A stretch of DNA of 64,000 nucleotides, taken from contig NZ_AP018558.1 of the NCBI RefSeq assembly GCF_003574215.1, positions 151,001-215,000 on the forward strand. Reading direction: 5' to 3'. Numbering within the stretch: the first letter of the stretch is position 1; every line of letters starts with the position of its first letter. This document shows positions 24,840 to 32,728 of this stretch, in pieces. Under the pieces are notes generated by a model. It searched no databases, was not told the origin of the DNA, and saw nothing but the letters and a program-made list of their open reading frames with translations. Made by a program: the position numbers and the translations under genes. Source of the stretch: Hydrogenophilus thermoluteolus. GTDB lineage: Bacteria > Pseudomonadota > Gammaproteobacteria > Burkholderiales > Rhodocyclaceae.

Positions 24840-25781
24840 TCAACTCGAACGCCGCACGTGGGTGCCCTCCGGCAAGAGCCCTTCGGGGCGCCAGCGCAAC
24901 ACCAGTTGCAGCATCAAGCCGATCACGAAGACACGGATATATTTCGCCTGGGTAGCGATCTCCGCAGGCAGGCGGTCGGTGAGGAGTTCGGAGCTCGACC
25001 AGATCACCCAGATGATCACCGCGCCCAGGATCGCGCCACGGTTGTTGCCCGACCCGCCCAGGATCAGCATGATCCAGACCAGAAAGGTCACCATCATCGG
25101 GTCGATCGCCTCGGGCGTGATCGCGCGCATGAAGTGGACATAGACGGCACCTGCGAGCCCCATGATCGCGGCGCCCAGGATGAAGGCTTCGAGCCGCCGC
25201 GCCTCGACGTTTTTCCCCATCGCAGCGGCTGCGTGTTCGTTTTCGCGGATCGCGCGCATCATCCGGCCCCACGGCGCGGCGAGTTGCCGTTCCAACGCCC
25301 AGTAGATCATCACCACCATCGCCCAGGTGAGCGCCAGATAAGCGAGTTGCGACCATTCGTAGGGCAGGTCGCCGAAGGGGCGGGGAATGCCGGTGATGCC
25401 GCGCACGCCGCCAGAAAGCAGATCTTCGGTGCGCAGCACCAAGCGGATGATCTCTGCAACCCCGATGGTGGCGATTGCCAAGTAGTCCGAACGGAACCGC
25501 AGGGTCACCTTGCCGATGGGCCACGCGATGAGCGCAGCGGCGACCATCGCAGCGATCCAGCCGACGACCGTGGGCAGTTCCCAGCCCATGATGCGGTCGG
25601 GAACCGGCGGGGCGGTAAAGAGTGCCGACAGGTACGCGCCGACCGCGAAAAAGCCCGCCACCCCGGCGTTGAAGAGCCCGGCGTACCCCCACTGGACGTT
25701 GAGGCCGAGGGAGAGGAGCGCGTAGATGCCGATCAGCACCCCCATGAAGATCGCGTAATTGAGCAGTCCCAGTGTATCCAT
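24840..25781 (-). CDS. livM: Branched-chain amino acid ABC transporter permease LivM
   Basis: The 313-aa inner membrane protein has about nine hydrophobic segments and the LivM-type cores SLGLNVQWGYAGLFNAGVAGF and RSDYLAIATIGVAEIIR. The EAA-like cytoplasmic loop with GRMMRAIRENEHAAAAMGKN contacts the ATPases. It pairs with LivH to form the translocation path. It starts 1 bp after the livH stop. The C-terminus (LPEGTHVRRSS) is polar and cytoplasmic. Confidence 0.93.
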   Translation of the reverse strand: MDTLGLLNYAIFMGVLIGIYALLSLGLNVQWGYAGLFNAGVAGFFAVGAYLSALFTAPPVPDRIMGWELPTVVGWIAAMVAAALIAWPIGKVTLRFRSDYLAIATIGVAEIIRLVLRTEDLLSGGVRGITGIPRPFGDLPYEWSQLAYLALTWAMVVMIYWALERQLAAPWGRMMRAIRENEHAAAAMGKNVEARRLEAFILGAAIMGLAGAVYVHFMRAITPEAIDPMMVTFLVWIMLILGGSGNNRGAILGAVIIWVIWSSSELLTDRLPAEIATQAKYIRVFVIGLMLQLVLRWRPEGLLPEGTHVRRSS

Positions 25782-25782
25782 C

Positions 25783-26655
25783 TCAGAGCACCTTCCCTTT
25801 GAAGATCCCTTGCGGACGAACCAAGAGGATCAGGATGAGGATCACGAACGCGGTGGCCATTTTGTATTGGCTGGGGAGCACCAGTACCGAAAGTTCTTCG
25901 ACCAACCCGATCACGAGACCACCTACCACGGCACCTTCGACGCGCCCGACGCCCCCCAGGATCGCGGCGGCGAACATCGCCAAAAGTGCCGACCAACCCA
26001 TCATCGTGTTGAGTTCGGTGTTGATGCCCAGGAAAAACCCGGCTGCGGCGGCAAGCGCGCCTGCGATCACCCAGGTGAGGCGGGTCACCGCTTCGTTGTT
26101 CACGCCACAGAGGCGCGCCAGTTCCGGGTTGTCCGACATCGCGCGCATCGCTTTCCCCCAACGGGTATAACGCAGGAACGCCATCAGGAAGAGCACGAGC
26201 CCGGTCGCGGTGGCAAAGGTGATCAGTTCGCGGGAGCGTAGCATCAATCCGCCGTACGATTCGGCGCGCACGATTCCCGTCGAATAGACCTGTGGATCGA
26301 CGCCCCAGACCACTTGGACGACGGAGCGCAGCATCAGCGCGACCCCCAGCGAGGCCATCACCGTGAGGATCTTGGGCCGGGTTTCGAGGTGACGATAGAA
26401 AACGCGGTCGAGTACCACCGCGACGAGCGCGGTGATCGCCATCGCAAAGGGAAGCGCGACCCACGGCGAGAGCGCGAACGACCCCACCAGCCCCAATGCG
26501 ACGTAAGCGCCCAACGTGGCCATGTCGCCGTGGGCGAAGTGGGCGTAGCGCAAGATACCGAAGATCAGGGTGATCCCGATCGCACCCAACGCGTAGATGC
26601 TCCCCGAGATCAACCCGGGGATCACGTAGAAATTGATCAGTTCCAATCCACTCAT
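25783..26655 (-). CDS. livH: Branched-chain amino acid ABC transporter permease LivH
   Basis: At 290 aa this is the second permease subunit. It shows the LivH start (INFYVIPGLISGSIYALGAIG) and FGILRYAHFAHGDMATLGAYVAL. The ATPase-contact loop is GKAMRAMSDNPELARLCGVN, followed by GGVGRVEGAVVGGLVIGLVEEL. About eight transmembrane segments are expected. It lies 18 bp after livF and 1 bp before livM in one transcript. Confidence 0.93.
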   Translation of the reverse strand: MSGLELINFYVIPGLISGSIYALGAIGITLIFGILRYAHFAHGDMATLGAYVALGLVGSFALSPWVALPFAMAITALVAVVLDRVFYRHLETRPKILTVMASLGVALMLRSVVQVVWGVDPQVYSTGIVRAESYGGLMLRSRELITFATATGLVLFLMAFLRYTRWGKAMRAMSDNPELARLCGVNNEAVTRLTWVIAGALAAAAGFFLGINTELNTMMGWSALLAMFAAAILGGVGRVEGAVVGGLVIGLVEELSVLVLPSQYKMATAFVILILILLVRPQGIFKGKVL

Positions 26656-26673
26656 GCGCGTAATCCCTTTGTT

Positions 26674-27381
26674 TTATCCGCCCAAGAACATCTGGGCGAT
26701 CTCCGGGTCGTTGAGGAGTTCTTGACCGGTCCCTTCGTGGCGGTTGCTCCCAGTGGCGAGCACGTAGCCGCGATCGCAGAACGCCAATGCCTGCTTCGCG
26801 TGCTGTTCGACCAGTAGGATCGCCACGCCGGTGTCGCGCACGTCGCGGCAGATCTGAAAGATCTGTTCCATGTATTTCGGCGACAATCCTGCAGTGGGTT
26901 CGTCAAGCAGCAGCAGCCGCGGGTTGAGCATCAACGCGCGTCCCATCGCCACCATCTGGCGCTGCCCGCCAGAGAGGCTCCCAGCGAGCGCGTTGCGTTT
27001 CGCTTTGAGGTCGGGGAAGAGCGTATAGATGCGCTCGAACGCTTCCGCTTTGACCGATTTCGCGAGGAACGCCCCCATCTCCAGGTTTTCGTGTACGGTC
27101 ATTTCGGCAAAGACGTTCTTGACCTGCGGAACGTAGGAGATACCGCGGCGCACGATCGCGTCCGGTTTCCAACCGGTGATCTCTTCCCCTTCGAAGAGGA
27201 TCGCGCCGTCGCGGATCTTCACCAGACCGAAGACCGCTTTCATTGCGGTGGATTTCCCCGCGCCGTTCGGCCCGACGATCACCACGATCTCTTTCGGGTT
27301 TACGGTAAGAGAGACGCCGTGGAGAATGTCGGCGTCACCATAGCCACCACGCACCTGATGCATCACGAGGACCGGGTTCAT
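26674..27381 (-). CDS. livF: Branched-chain amino acid ABC transporter ATP-binding protein LivF
   Basis: This 235-aa ABC ATPase has Walker A GPNGAGKST (about residues 37-45), signature LSGGQRQMVAMGRALM, Walker B LLLLDEPTAGLSP and the H-loop VEQHAKQALAF. The LivF-type residues SYVPQVKNVFAEMTVHENL are present. It overlaps livG by 4 bp. Its slightly short C-terminus (NDPEIAQMFLGG) is normal for the family. Confidence 0.95.
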   Translation of the reverse strand: MNPVLVMHQVRGGYGDADILHGVSLTVNPKEIVVIVGPNGAGKSTAMKAVFGLVKIRDGAILFEGEEITGWKPDAIVRRGISYVPQVKNVFAEMTVHENLEMGAFLAKSVKAEAFERIYTLFPDLKAKRNALAGSLSGGQRQMVAMGRALMLNPRLLLLDEPTAGLSPKYMEQIFQICRDVRDTGVAILLVEQHAKQALAFCDRGYVLATGSNRHEGTGQELLNDPEIAQMFLGG

Positions 27382-28205
27382 GCGTTCCCCTCCTCGATCT
27401 CGAGTTCTTCAATCTCGGCGATCGCCGCTTCGACTTCGGGATGAACGGTTTCACCCAGATAGGCTTCGAGCACCCGCGGGTCGTTGCGCACTGTTGCGAA
27501 ATCCCCTTCGATCAACACCTTGCCTTCGGCCATACAGATGACCGGATCGCACAGTTTTTCGATCATCTCCATGTCGTGTTCGATCAGGATGAAGGTGTAG
27601 TTCCATTCGCGGTTGAGGATCTGGATCTTCTCTTCCAGCTTACGCAGGAGCGTGCGGTTCACTCCGGCCGCGGGTTCGTCGAGGAGCACGAGCTTGGCGT
27701 TGGTCATCATCGTCCGCCCCAGCTCCAGCAATTTCTTCTGCCCACCGGAGAGGTTGCCTGCGCGTTCGTTCATCACGTGGGTGAGTTCCAAGAACGCCAG
27801 CACGTCGATCGCTTTTTGCCGCACTTCGGCTTCGGTACGCGCCACTTCCCCTGGGGTGAACCAGTTCGCCCACAGTTGTTCGCCCGGTTGCTTCGGCGGG
27901 ACGACCATGAGGTTCTCCAGCACGGTGAGGCGGGGGAATTCATGCGGGATTTGGAACGTGCGCACCAACCCGCGGTGAAAGCGTTCGTCGGTCCGCAGCC
28001 GGGTGATCTCTTCACCGTCGAAGCGGATGCGGCCCGCGGTGGGCTGATAGGCACCGGCGATCACGTTGAAGAGGGTCGTTTTGCCTGCCCCGTTGGGGCC
28101 GATGAGGCCGGTGATCGTGCCCGGTTCGACTTTGAGCGAGACGCCGTCGACGGCACGAAAGCCGCCAAACGCCATCACGAGGTTTTCCAATTCCAGCAGC
28201 GCCAT
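27378..28205 (-). CDS. livG: Branched-chain amino acid ABC transporter ATP-binding protein LivG
   Basis: This ABC ATPase has Walker A GPNGAGKTT, the LivG-type LVRTFQIPHEFPRLTVLENL, signature NLSGGQKKLLELGRTM and Walker B LVLLDEPAAGVNRT. The C-terminal tail characteristic of LivG (YLGETVHPEVEAAIAEIEEL) is acidic. I chose the ATG at 28205 (275 aa), because the family usually starts at MALLEL; a GTG at 28226 would add seven residues. It is the first gene of livGFHM. The 156-bp region up to the PACE gene must hold the operon promoter, but I see only weak minus-strand candidates. Confidence 0.93.
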   Translation of the reverse strand: MALLELENLVMAFGGFRAVDGVSLKVEPGTITGLIGPNGAGKTTLFNVIAGAYQPTAGRIRFDGEEITRLRTDERFHRGLVRTFQIPHEFPRLTVLENLMVVPPKQPGEQLWANWFTPGEVARTEAEVRQKAIDVLAFLELTHVMNERAGNLSGGQKKLLELGRTMMTNAKLVLLDEPAAGVNRTLLRKLEEKIQILNREWNYTFILIEHDMEMIEKLCDPVICMAEGKVLIEGDFATVRNDPRVLEAYLGETVHPEVEAAIAEIEELEIEEGNA

Positions 28206-28328
28206 GGTTCGTTCTCGCTTCGCCACTACCGGGGCAATGTTATCGCGCGCGCAGCAACGATGCGAGTGGGGTTTACCCGATAAGCGGCCGCAAACGGCAT
28301 CGAAACACGTGGTTGGGCGGCGTTCGGC

Positions 28329-28334
28329 TACAAT
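28329..28334 (+). promoter_or_regulatory. Predicted -10 box for the PACE gene
   Basis: TACAAT followed by CGCG, 27 nt before the ATG at 28362. No convincing -35 was found at 16-18 bp. Confidence 0.4.
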
Positions 28335-28361
28335 CGCGAGCTAGACTCAGTTGAGGATGGG

Positions 28362-28814
28362 ATGGTGATGACGGGTGTAGCGCTGCGTTCGTGGCGCGAG
28401 CGTTGGTTACAAGTCGGGCTCTTCGAACTGGGTGGTCTCCTTTTGATCACGCCGGTCTATCGCTGGGTCACTGGCGAAGGGTGGGGCGAATCGGTCGGGC
28501 TTCTGGTCTTGCTCTCCCTGATCGCCACCATCTGGCAGGCGGTCTTCAACACGGTATTCGACCGGTGTGAAGCGCGCTGGGCGCGACGACCCGCACATCT
28601 GCGCCCGTGGCGGTGGCGTGCGGTGCATGCGCTCGGTTTCGAGGTGACGCTCTTTCTGATCACCTGGCCGGTGATCGTGCTCTGGACCGGGTGGACGTGG
28701 TGGGCTGCGGCGGTCGCGGACTTGGGGCTTGCGCTTGCCTACACCGCGTACGCGTTCCTCTACCATTGGCTCTTCGACCGCTGGCGGCCCGTTGCCGCAG
28801 AGCGCGGCGCGTAA
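28362..28814 (+). CDS. PACE-family efflux protein (bacterial transmembrane pair domain)
   Basis: The 150-aa protein has four transmembrane helices in two BTP repeats. The first repeat is ERWLQVGLFELGGLLLITPV, with the membrane-embedded glutamate expected for proton coupling in AceI-type proteins. The second is RWRAVHALGFEVTLFLITWP. PACE proteins export chlorhexidine or other small cationic molecules, and short-chain diamines have been proposed as natural substrates. The start has a GAGG site 6 nt upstream; an ATG two codons later is equally possible. It is divergent from livGFHM and followed by murB in the same direction after 65 bp. Confidence 0.85.
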   Translation: MVMTGVALRSWRERWLQVGLFELGGLLLITPVYRWVTGEGWGESVGLLVLLSLIATIWQAVFNTVFDRCEARWARRPAHLRPWRWRAVHALGFEVTLFLITWPVIVLWTGWTWWAAAVADLGLALAYTAYAFLYHWLFDRWRPVAAERGA

Positions 28815-28879
28815 CCTGCTGTGTTGGCTCTGCCTATGCGGAAGTACGCGGTCGACTCCATGCCCGAACGCGTTTGGCG

Positions 28880-29941
28880 ATGAGAATCGAACGCGACGTC
28901 GACCTGCGCGATTGGCATACCTTTCGCCTCCCCGCGCGTGCCGCGGAACTGGTGGTGATCGAACGCGACGCCGATTGGGCGGCGTGGCGTGCGCGCTGGC
29001 AGGCCGTGCCGCTGCCCGAAGTGATCGTTGGGGAGGGCAGTAACGTACTCTTCGTCGCCGATTTCCCGGGACGCGTGGTGCGGATCGCGACGCGCGGCTG
29101 GCAGGTGGTTGCAGAAACGGCGACCGAGCGGGTGATCGAGGCTGCGGCAGGGGAGGCATGGGCGCCGTTCGTCGCGGCGCTTGTGGCGCGCGGTTGGGGT
29201 GGGCTCGAAAACCTTGCAGCGATTCCGGGCACTGTTGGCGCCGCGCCGGTGCAGAATATCGGTGCTTATGGCTTGGAAGTGGGCGAACGAATCGCCGCGG
29301 TGACGATCTGGCACCGTGTGAGCGGCGAGACGCGCACCGTTGCCGCCTCCGAGTTGGCGTTCGGGTACCGCACCAGTTGGTTCAAAACCGACGCGGCGCG
29401 TGACTGGGTGATCCGGTCGGTGCGCTTTGCGCTTCCCAAGCATGCGGCGCTGCGCCCCCACTATCCCGATTTGCAACGCTGGCTCACCGCGCAGGGCATC
29501 GAGCTCGCGGACTTACCGCCGGATGGAGCGGTGCGTGCGGTGCATGACGCCGTGGTGGCGGTGCGGGCTGCGAAACTGCCAGACCCCAAAGTGACCGGCA
29601 ATGCCGGGAGTTTCTTCCTCAACCCCATCCTTACGGCGGACGAATGGCAGCGGTTGCGTGCATGCGCGCCCGAAGTGCCCGGGTTCCCCCTTGCCGACGG
29701 GCGGTGGAAAGTGCCCGCCGCCTGGTTGATCGAACAAGCCGGTTTGAAAGGGGCACAACTGGGGGGTGTCGCGGTCGATACGCGGCACGCGCTCGTCTTG
29801 GTCAATTTGGGGAACGGCACCGGCGCCGACTTGCTGCGGCTGATGCGCCGGGTTCAGGACACAGTCGCGGCGCGGTTTGGCGTCATGCTACAACCCGAGC
29901 CGACGCTGATCGGTTGGGACGGCACCAAAGTGTCGATTTGA
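28880..29941 (+). CDS. murB: UDP-N-acetylenolpyruvoylglucosamine reductase
   Basis: MurB reduces enolpyruvyl-UDP-GlcNAc to UDP-MurNAc with NADPH and FAD. From ATG 28880 the 353-aa protein begins with the type I MurB start (DVDLRDWHTFRLPARAAEL). It has the FAD-binding VGEGSNVLF and NLAAIPGTVGAAPVQNIGAYG, the catalytic serine in GNAGSFFLNP, and the C-terminal glutamate in QPEPTLIGW. The presence of the extra C-terminal segment between them is typical of E. coli-like type I enzymes. The frame is open far upstream but overlaps the PACE gene out of frame. Confidence 0.96.
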   Translation: MRIERDVDLRDWHTFRLPARAAELVVIERDADWAAWRARWQAVPLPEVIVGEGSNVLFVADFPGRVVRIATRGWQVVAETATERVIEAAAGEAWAPFVAALVARGWGGLENLAAIPGTVGAAPVQNIGAYGLEVGERIAAVTIWHRVSGETRTVAASELAFGYRTSWFKTDAARDWVIRSVRFALPKHAALRPHYPDLQRWLTAQGIELADLPPDGAVRAVHDAVVAVRAAKLPDPKVTGNAGSFFLNPILTADEWQRLRACAPEVPGFPLADGRWKVPAAWLIEQAGLKGAQLGGVAVDTRHALVLVNLGNGTGADLLRLMRRVQDTVAARFGVMLQPEPTLIGWDGTKVSI

Positions 29942-29997
29942 GCGATTCGATCGTCGCGCGCACCGGATCCGGCAGCTTTCTCTGTGCGTAATGATTC

Positions 29998-31008
29998 CTA
30001 ACCGAACACCTCATCAAGTGTTTTTGCATCGAGCACCCGGTCGAGCCAGCGCTCGATCTCTTCCCGGCTCGCGGTGCTCAGGCGCACCTGCACTGATTCC
30101 GGAAGCGGCCCGAAGCGTTTGGTGAGCTGCCGCTGCAAGGTTTGCAGCTCGCCGAGGTAAAAACCCTTCTCCTCGCCTTGTTGCAATCCCTGCTGCAACC
30201 CTTGTTGCAACCCTTGTTGCAACCCCTGCTGCAACCCCTGTTCCCACCACTCCTTGGTCCAACTCTCGATGCGTTCGGCCAACATCGTATCGACCTCCAG
30301 TAAGTCCGAGACGTCAGGTACCTCGACCGTGCCTTTTCCCATTTTACGCCGCAACAGCCGCATCAGCCAGCGGGTGAGACTGAAGCGCAGCGGCTTCTGT
30401 TCCGGTTCGGCGAGCCACTCGATCAGTTCCTGAACCACACGGCGCATATCCTCGGGGCTACGCGAATGTTCGAGCCGAAAGAGCGCCGCAGCAAGGTTAC
30501 GCTTGGTGAGCGCCTCGGGCAGATAACGCCCCTCGTCGATCAAAAGATACCGCGCTTGTGGCTGCCAGCGTCTGAGCGGCTCAGGCCCGTGCGCGATCAA
30601 TTCGCCGATCTCCTCGGCGGCGTTCCAGCGCGGCGTACCGTTATAGAGCACGATCGGCAACACCGGCGGCAACTTCCCCTCAGGGGTCAATTCGTTGCGG
30701 CGCACCAGATCCTGATAGAGGAGCCCAAGATAGACGAGCATGCGCAGCGCCATCCAGCGGTCGGGCTGCGCCTGGAACTCCAACAAGAGATAGACGTAGA
30801 GCCAATGGTTCTCGAAGCGCACCTTCCAGACCATATCCTCGTGGCGCGCATCGCCTTTCTCTGAGACGTAACTGGCGTTTACCCGCTCGAGGGTCGAAAA
30901 GTCGAGCGTCTGCACCCAAGGCTCGGGAACGAACCCGATGAGCAGATCGCGCACCATCTCGGGATGGGCAAAAAGGAGCTTGTAGCCGGTATCGTGTTCT
31001 TGGGTCAT
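29998..31008 (-). CDS. Rpn/PD-(D/E)XK-type nuclease (transposase_31-like)
   Basis: The 336-aa protein belongs to the RpnA-type family of recombination-promoting nucleases formerly called putative transposases. The N-terminus (DTGYKLLFAHPEMVRDLL) and the core HEDMVWKVRF plus YVYLLLEFQAQPDRWMALRM supply the D and ExQ residues of the PD-(D/E)XK fold. RpnA proteins cut DNA and raise recA-independent recombination; related pairs act in phage defence. Near residue 240-270 the chain contains five perfect QGLQ repeats encoded by a 12-bp tandem array, before a C-terminal helical region. No transposon ends or target duplications are visible around it. Confidence 0.85.
   Translation of the reverse strand: MTQEHDTGYKLLFAHPEMVRDLLIGFVPEPWVQTLDFSTLERVNASYVSEKGDARHEDMVWKVRFENHWLYVYLLLEFQAQPDRWMALRMLVYLGLLYQDLVRRNELTPEGKLPPVLPIVLYNGTPRWNAAEEIGELIAHGPEPLRRWQPQARYLLIDEGRYLPEALTKRNLAAALFRLEHSRSPEDMRRVVQELIEWLAEPEQKPLRFSLTRWLMRLLRRKMGKGTVEVPDVSDLLEVDTMLAERIESWTKEWWEQGLQQGLQQGLQQGLQQGLQQGEEKGFYLGELQTLQRQLTKRFGPLPESVQVRLSTASREEIERWLDRVLDAKTLDEVFG
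30177..30236. repeat. Five tandem 12-bp units inside the Rpn gene
   Basis: Units of the form CYTGYTGCAAYC repeat five times in frame, with a partial sixth. Each encodes QGLQ (Gln-Gly-Leu-Gln). Because the unit is a multiple of three, slippage would change linker length without a frameshift. Confidence 0.9.
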
Positions 31009-31026
31009 GGCGTGACAATGACGGCT

Positions 31027-31362
31027 TCACACCCCCCACACGACCGGTTTGTGCTCCGCAAGCGCGTGCTTCATCATCTGGAGGAGCGGCCACGCCCGTT
31101 GGTGAAACCCCACGGGCATTGGCTTGCCGCTGGCATCGGCGTCCGCTTCGAGTGCCGCCAACTGCTGCCGTTCGCGTTCGCGGTCCGCTGCGCACGCCGC
31201 TTCCAATTTGGCAATCGCTTCGGGCAACTGTTCCGGCGTGAGGATGCCGCGATCGGGCTCCTTGCCGAGCAATTTCAGGATCGGTTCGGCATGTTTGCGG
31301 TACATGATCACGTCCGCATCGGCGTCCGAACGAAAAGTGATTAACAGCTGTTCGGGTTGCAT
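31027..31362 (-). CDS. DUF1840 domain-containing protein
   Basis: This small protein (111 aa) starts at ATG 31362, which has an AGGAG site 8 nt upstream; the frame continues to 31413 but without support. It begins MQPEQLLITFRSDADADVIM and contains the helical SPEQ-like segment LTPEQLPEAIAKLEAACAAD, as in DUF1840 proteins, which are found almost only in betaproteobacteria. The C-terminus AWPLLQMMKHALAEHKPVVW is also conserved. Function is unknown. It lies downstream of hpt and upstream of the Rpn gene in the same direction. Confidence 0.85.
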   Translation of the reverse strand: MQPEQLLITFRSDADADVIMYRKHAEPILKLLGKEPDRGILTPEQLPEAIAKLEAACAADRERERQQLAALEADADASGKPMPVGFHQRAWPLLQMMKHALAEHKPVVWGV

Positions 31363-31431
31363 CGCAAATCTCCTGGTGGGGAACGTGACCGGCGCAAAAA
31401 CCCGCCCTTCCAACGGGAATTTCAGCGCTTG

Positions 31432-31995
31432 CTACAGCCCTTTGACCGCGTAAATGCCGGGTGCGTTGCGCCAATACCCTTTGTAGTCCATCCCGAAACC
31501 GAAAACGAAGCGATCCGGTATCTCCAGTCCCGTGAAGTCGGCTTTCCACCCCGGACGCGCTTTGCGGTCGTGCTGTTTGTCACAGAGCACCGCCAGCGAA
31601 ACGCTCGCCGCGCCTTCGGCTTTCAACCGTTCGAGGATCGCCGCGAGCGTGTGGCCTTCGTCGAGAATGTCGTCGAGCACCAGCACGTGGCGGCCCTCTG
31701 CCGCTGCGGTGGGCTCGACGCGCCAGTGGAGTTCCGCGCCCTGCGTCGCATTGCCGTAGCGCGTGGCGTGCAGATAGGTGACTTCCAGCGGAAAGCGCAG
31801 TCGTGGTAAGAGCTGTCCGGCAAAGATCACTGCGCCGTTCATCACCACATAGACAAGTGGGGATTTGTCGGCAAGCCGGGCGGTGATCTCGGCAGCCAGG
31901 CGGTCGATCGCCGCCTGCACCGTTTGTTGATCCGCGAGGCAATCGGCCTCTTCCCACACTTGCCAGAAAGGGGATCGGTTCTGCGTCGTGTTCAT
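31432..31995 (-). CDS. hpt: Hypoxanthine-guanine phosphoribosyltransferase
   Basis: A purine salvage enzyme (187 aa from ATG 31995) that joins hypoxanthine or guanine to PRPP. The PRPP loop is VLVLDDILDEGHTLA (about residues 100-114), the N-terminal part has VYVVMNGAVIFAG and the C-terminal purine site has DRFVFGFGMDYKGYWRN. Betaproteobacterial members of this type are annotated as hypoxanthine-guanine PRTase. It is divergent from pyrE, another PRTase gene, with 94 bp between starts and a hairpin in that interval. Confidence 0.9.
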   Translation of the reverse strand: MNTTQNRSPFWQVWEEADCLADQQTVQAAIDRLAAEITARLADKSPLVYVVMNGAVIFAGQLLPRLRFPLEVTYLHATRYGNATQGAELHWRVEPTAAAEGRHVLVLDDILDEGHTLAAILERLKAEGAASVSLAVLCDKQHDRKARPGWKADFTGLEIPDRFVFGFGMDYKGYWRNAPGIYAVKGL

Positions 31996-32010
31996 CGTGG
32001 CACAAACCTC

Positions 32011-32040
32011 ATGCGCAAAAGCGCATTTTACGTTTTTTTT
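32011..32040. promoter_or_regulatory. Hairpin and T-run between hpt and pyrE
   Basis: ATGCGC-AAAA-GCGCAT (32011-32026) is a perfect dyad followed on the plus strand by TTTACG and eight Ts. A minus-strand TAAAAT (32030-32025), a possible hpt -10, overlaps it. It could be an operator for divergent purine/pyrimidine control, or a plus-strand terminator for antisense transcription through hpt. Confidence 0.45.
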
Positions 32041-32053
32041 CCGGCGGCTGCCG

Positions 32054-32059
32054 TACAAT
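32054..32059 (+). promoter_or_regulatory. Predicted -10 box for pyrE
   Basis: TACAAT, 31 nt before the pyrE ATG, just after the hairpin and T-run. No good -35 is visible; the T-run occupies that position. Confidence 0.45.
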
Positions 32060-32089
32060 AGGGCGCAAAAACCACTCCGGAGCATTTCG

Positions 32090-32728
32090 ATGACAGCGAC
32101 CGCGCAGGCTTTTCTTCGCTTGGCACTCGAACGGCAAGCGCTGCGTTTTGGCGAATTCGTCACCAAAGCGGGGCGGCGTTCGCCCTACTTTTTCAATTCG
32201 GCCCATTTCGATGACGGTGCGGCGTTCGGCGCGCTCTGTGGCTTTTACGCCGAGGCGATTGAGGCGAGTGGTCTCACGTTCGACGCCCTCTTCGGCCCTG
32301 CGTACAAAGGGATTCCGCTCGTTGCTGGCGTGGCGATCCGCCTTGCCGAACGCGGCATCAACCGGCCGTTTGCGTTCAACCGTAAAGAGGCGAAAGACCA
32401 CGGCGAAGGGGGAACGCTCGTAGGGGCGGCGCTCTCCGGGCGGGTATTGATTGTCGACGACGTGATCTCGGCGGGCACCTCGGTGCGCGAATCGGTGGCG
32501 CGCATTACCGCAGCAGGGGCGACGCCTGCCGGGGTGGTGATCGCGCTCGACCGTGAAGAGCGGGGTCAAGGCGAGCGTTCCGCGGTGCAGGAGGTCGAAG
32601 ATGAATTCGGCATTCCGGTGATCGCGGTAGCGCGGTTGCGCGACCTCCTGCAGCTCCTCAAAGACGATCCCGCGCTCAGTGCCCATTGGCCTGCAGTGGA
32701 AGCGTATCGGGCGCGGTATGGGGTGTGA
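32090..32728 (+). CDS. pyrE: Orotate phosphoribosyltransferase
   Basis: PyrE makes orotidine monophosphate from orotate and PRPP in pyrimidine synthesis. The product has 212 aa from ATG 32090, with a GGAG site 6 nt upstream. It carries SPYFFNSAHFDDG, LFGPAYKGIPLVAG, the flexible-loop FNRKEAKDHGEGG and the PRPP motif VLIVDDVISAGTSVRES. All expected residues are present. Its last 11 bp overlap the start of the response regulator gene, so the two are probably co-transcribed. Confidence 0.97.
   Translation: MTATAQAFLRLALERQALRFGEFVTKAGRRSPYFFNSAHFDDGAAFGALCGFYAEAIEASGLTFDALFGPAYKGIPLVAGVAIRLAERGINRPFAFNRKEAKDHGEGGTLVGAALSGRVLIVDDVISAGTSVRESVARITAAGATPAGVVIALDREERGQGERSAVQEVEDEFGIPVIAVARLRDLLQLLKDDPALSAHWPAVEAYRARYGV

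Noticed and set aside
29942..29997. CCGGATCCGG as a terminator hairpin between murB and the Rpn gene.
   Set aside because: The palindrome leaves no loop and no T-run follows on either strand.
29998..31008. The Rpn-type gene as part of an insertion sequence.
   Set aside because: No terminal inverted repeats, target duplication or additional transposase are visible; the family is now regarded as nucleases, not transposases.
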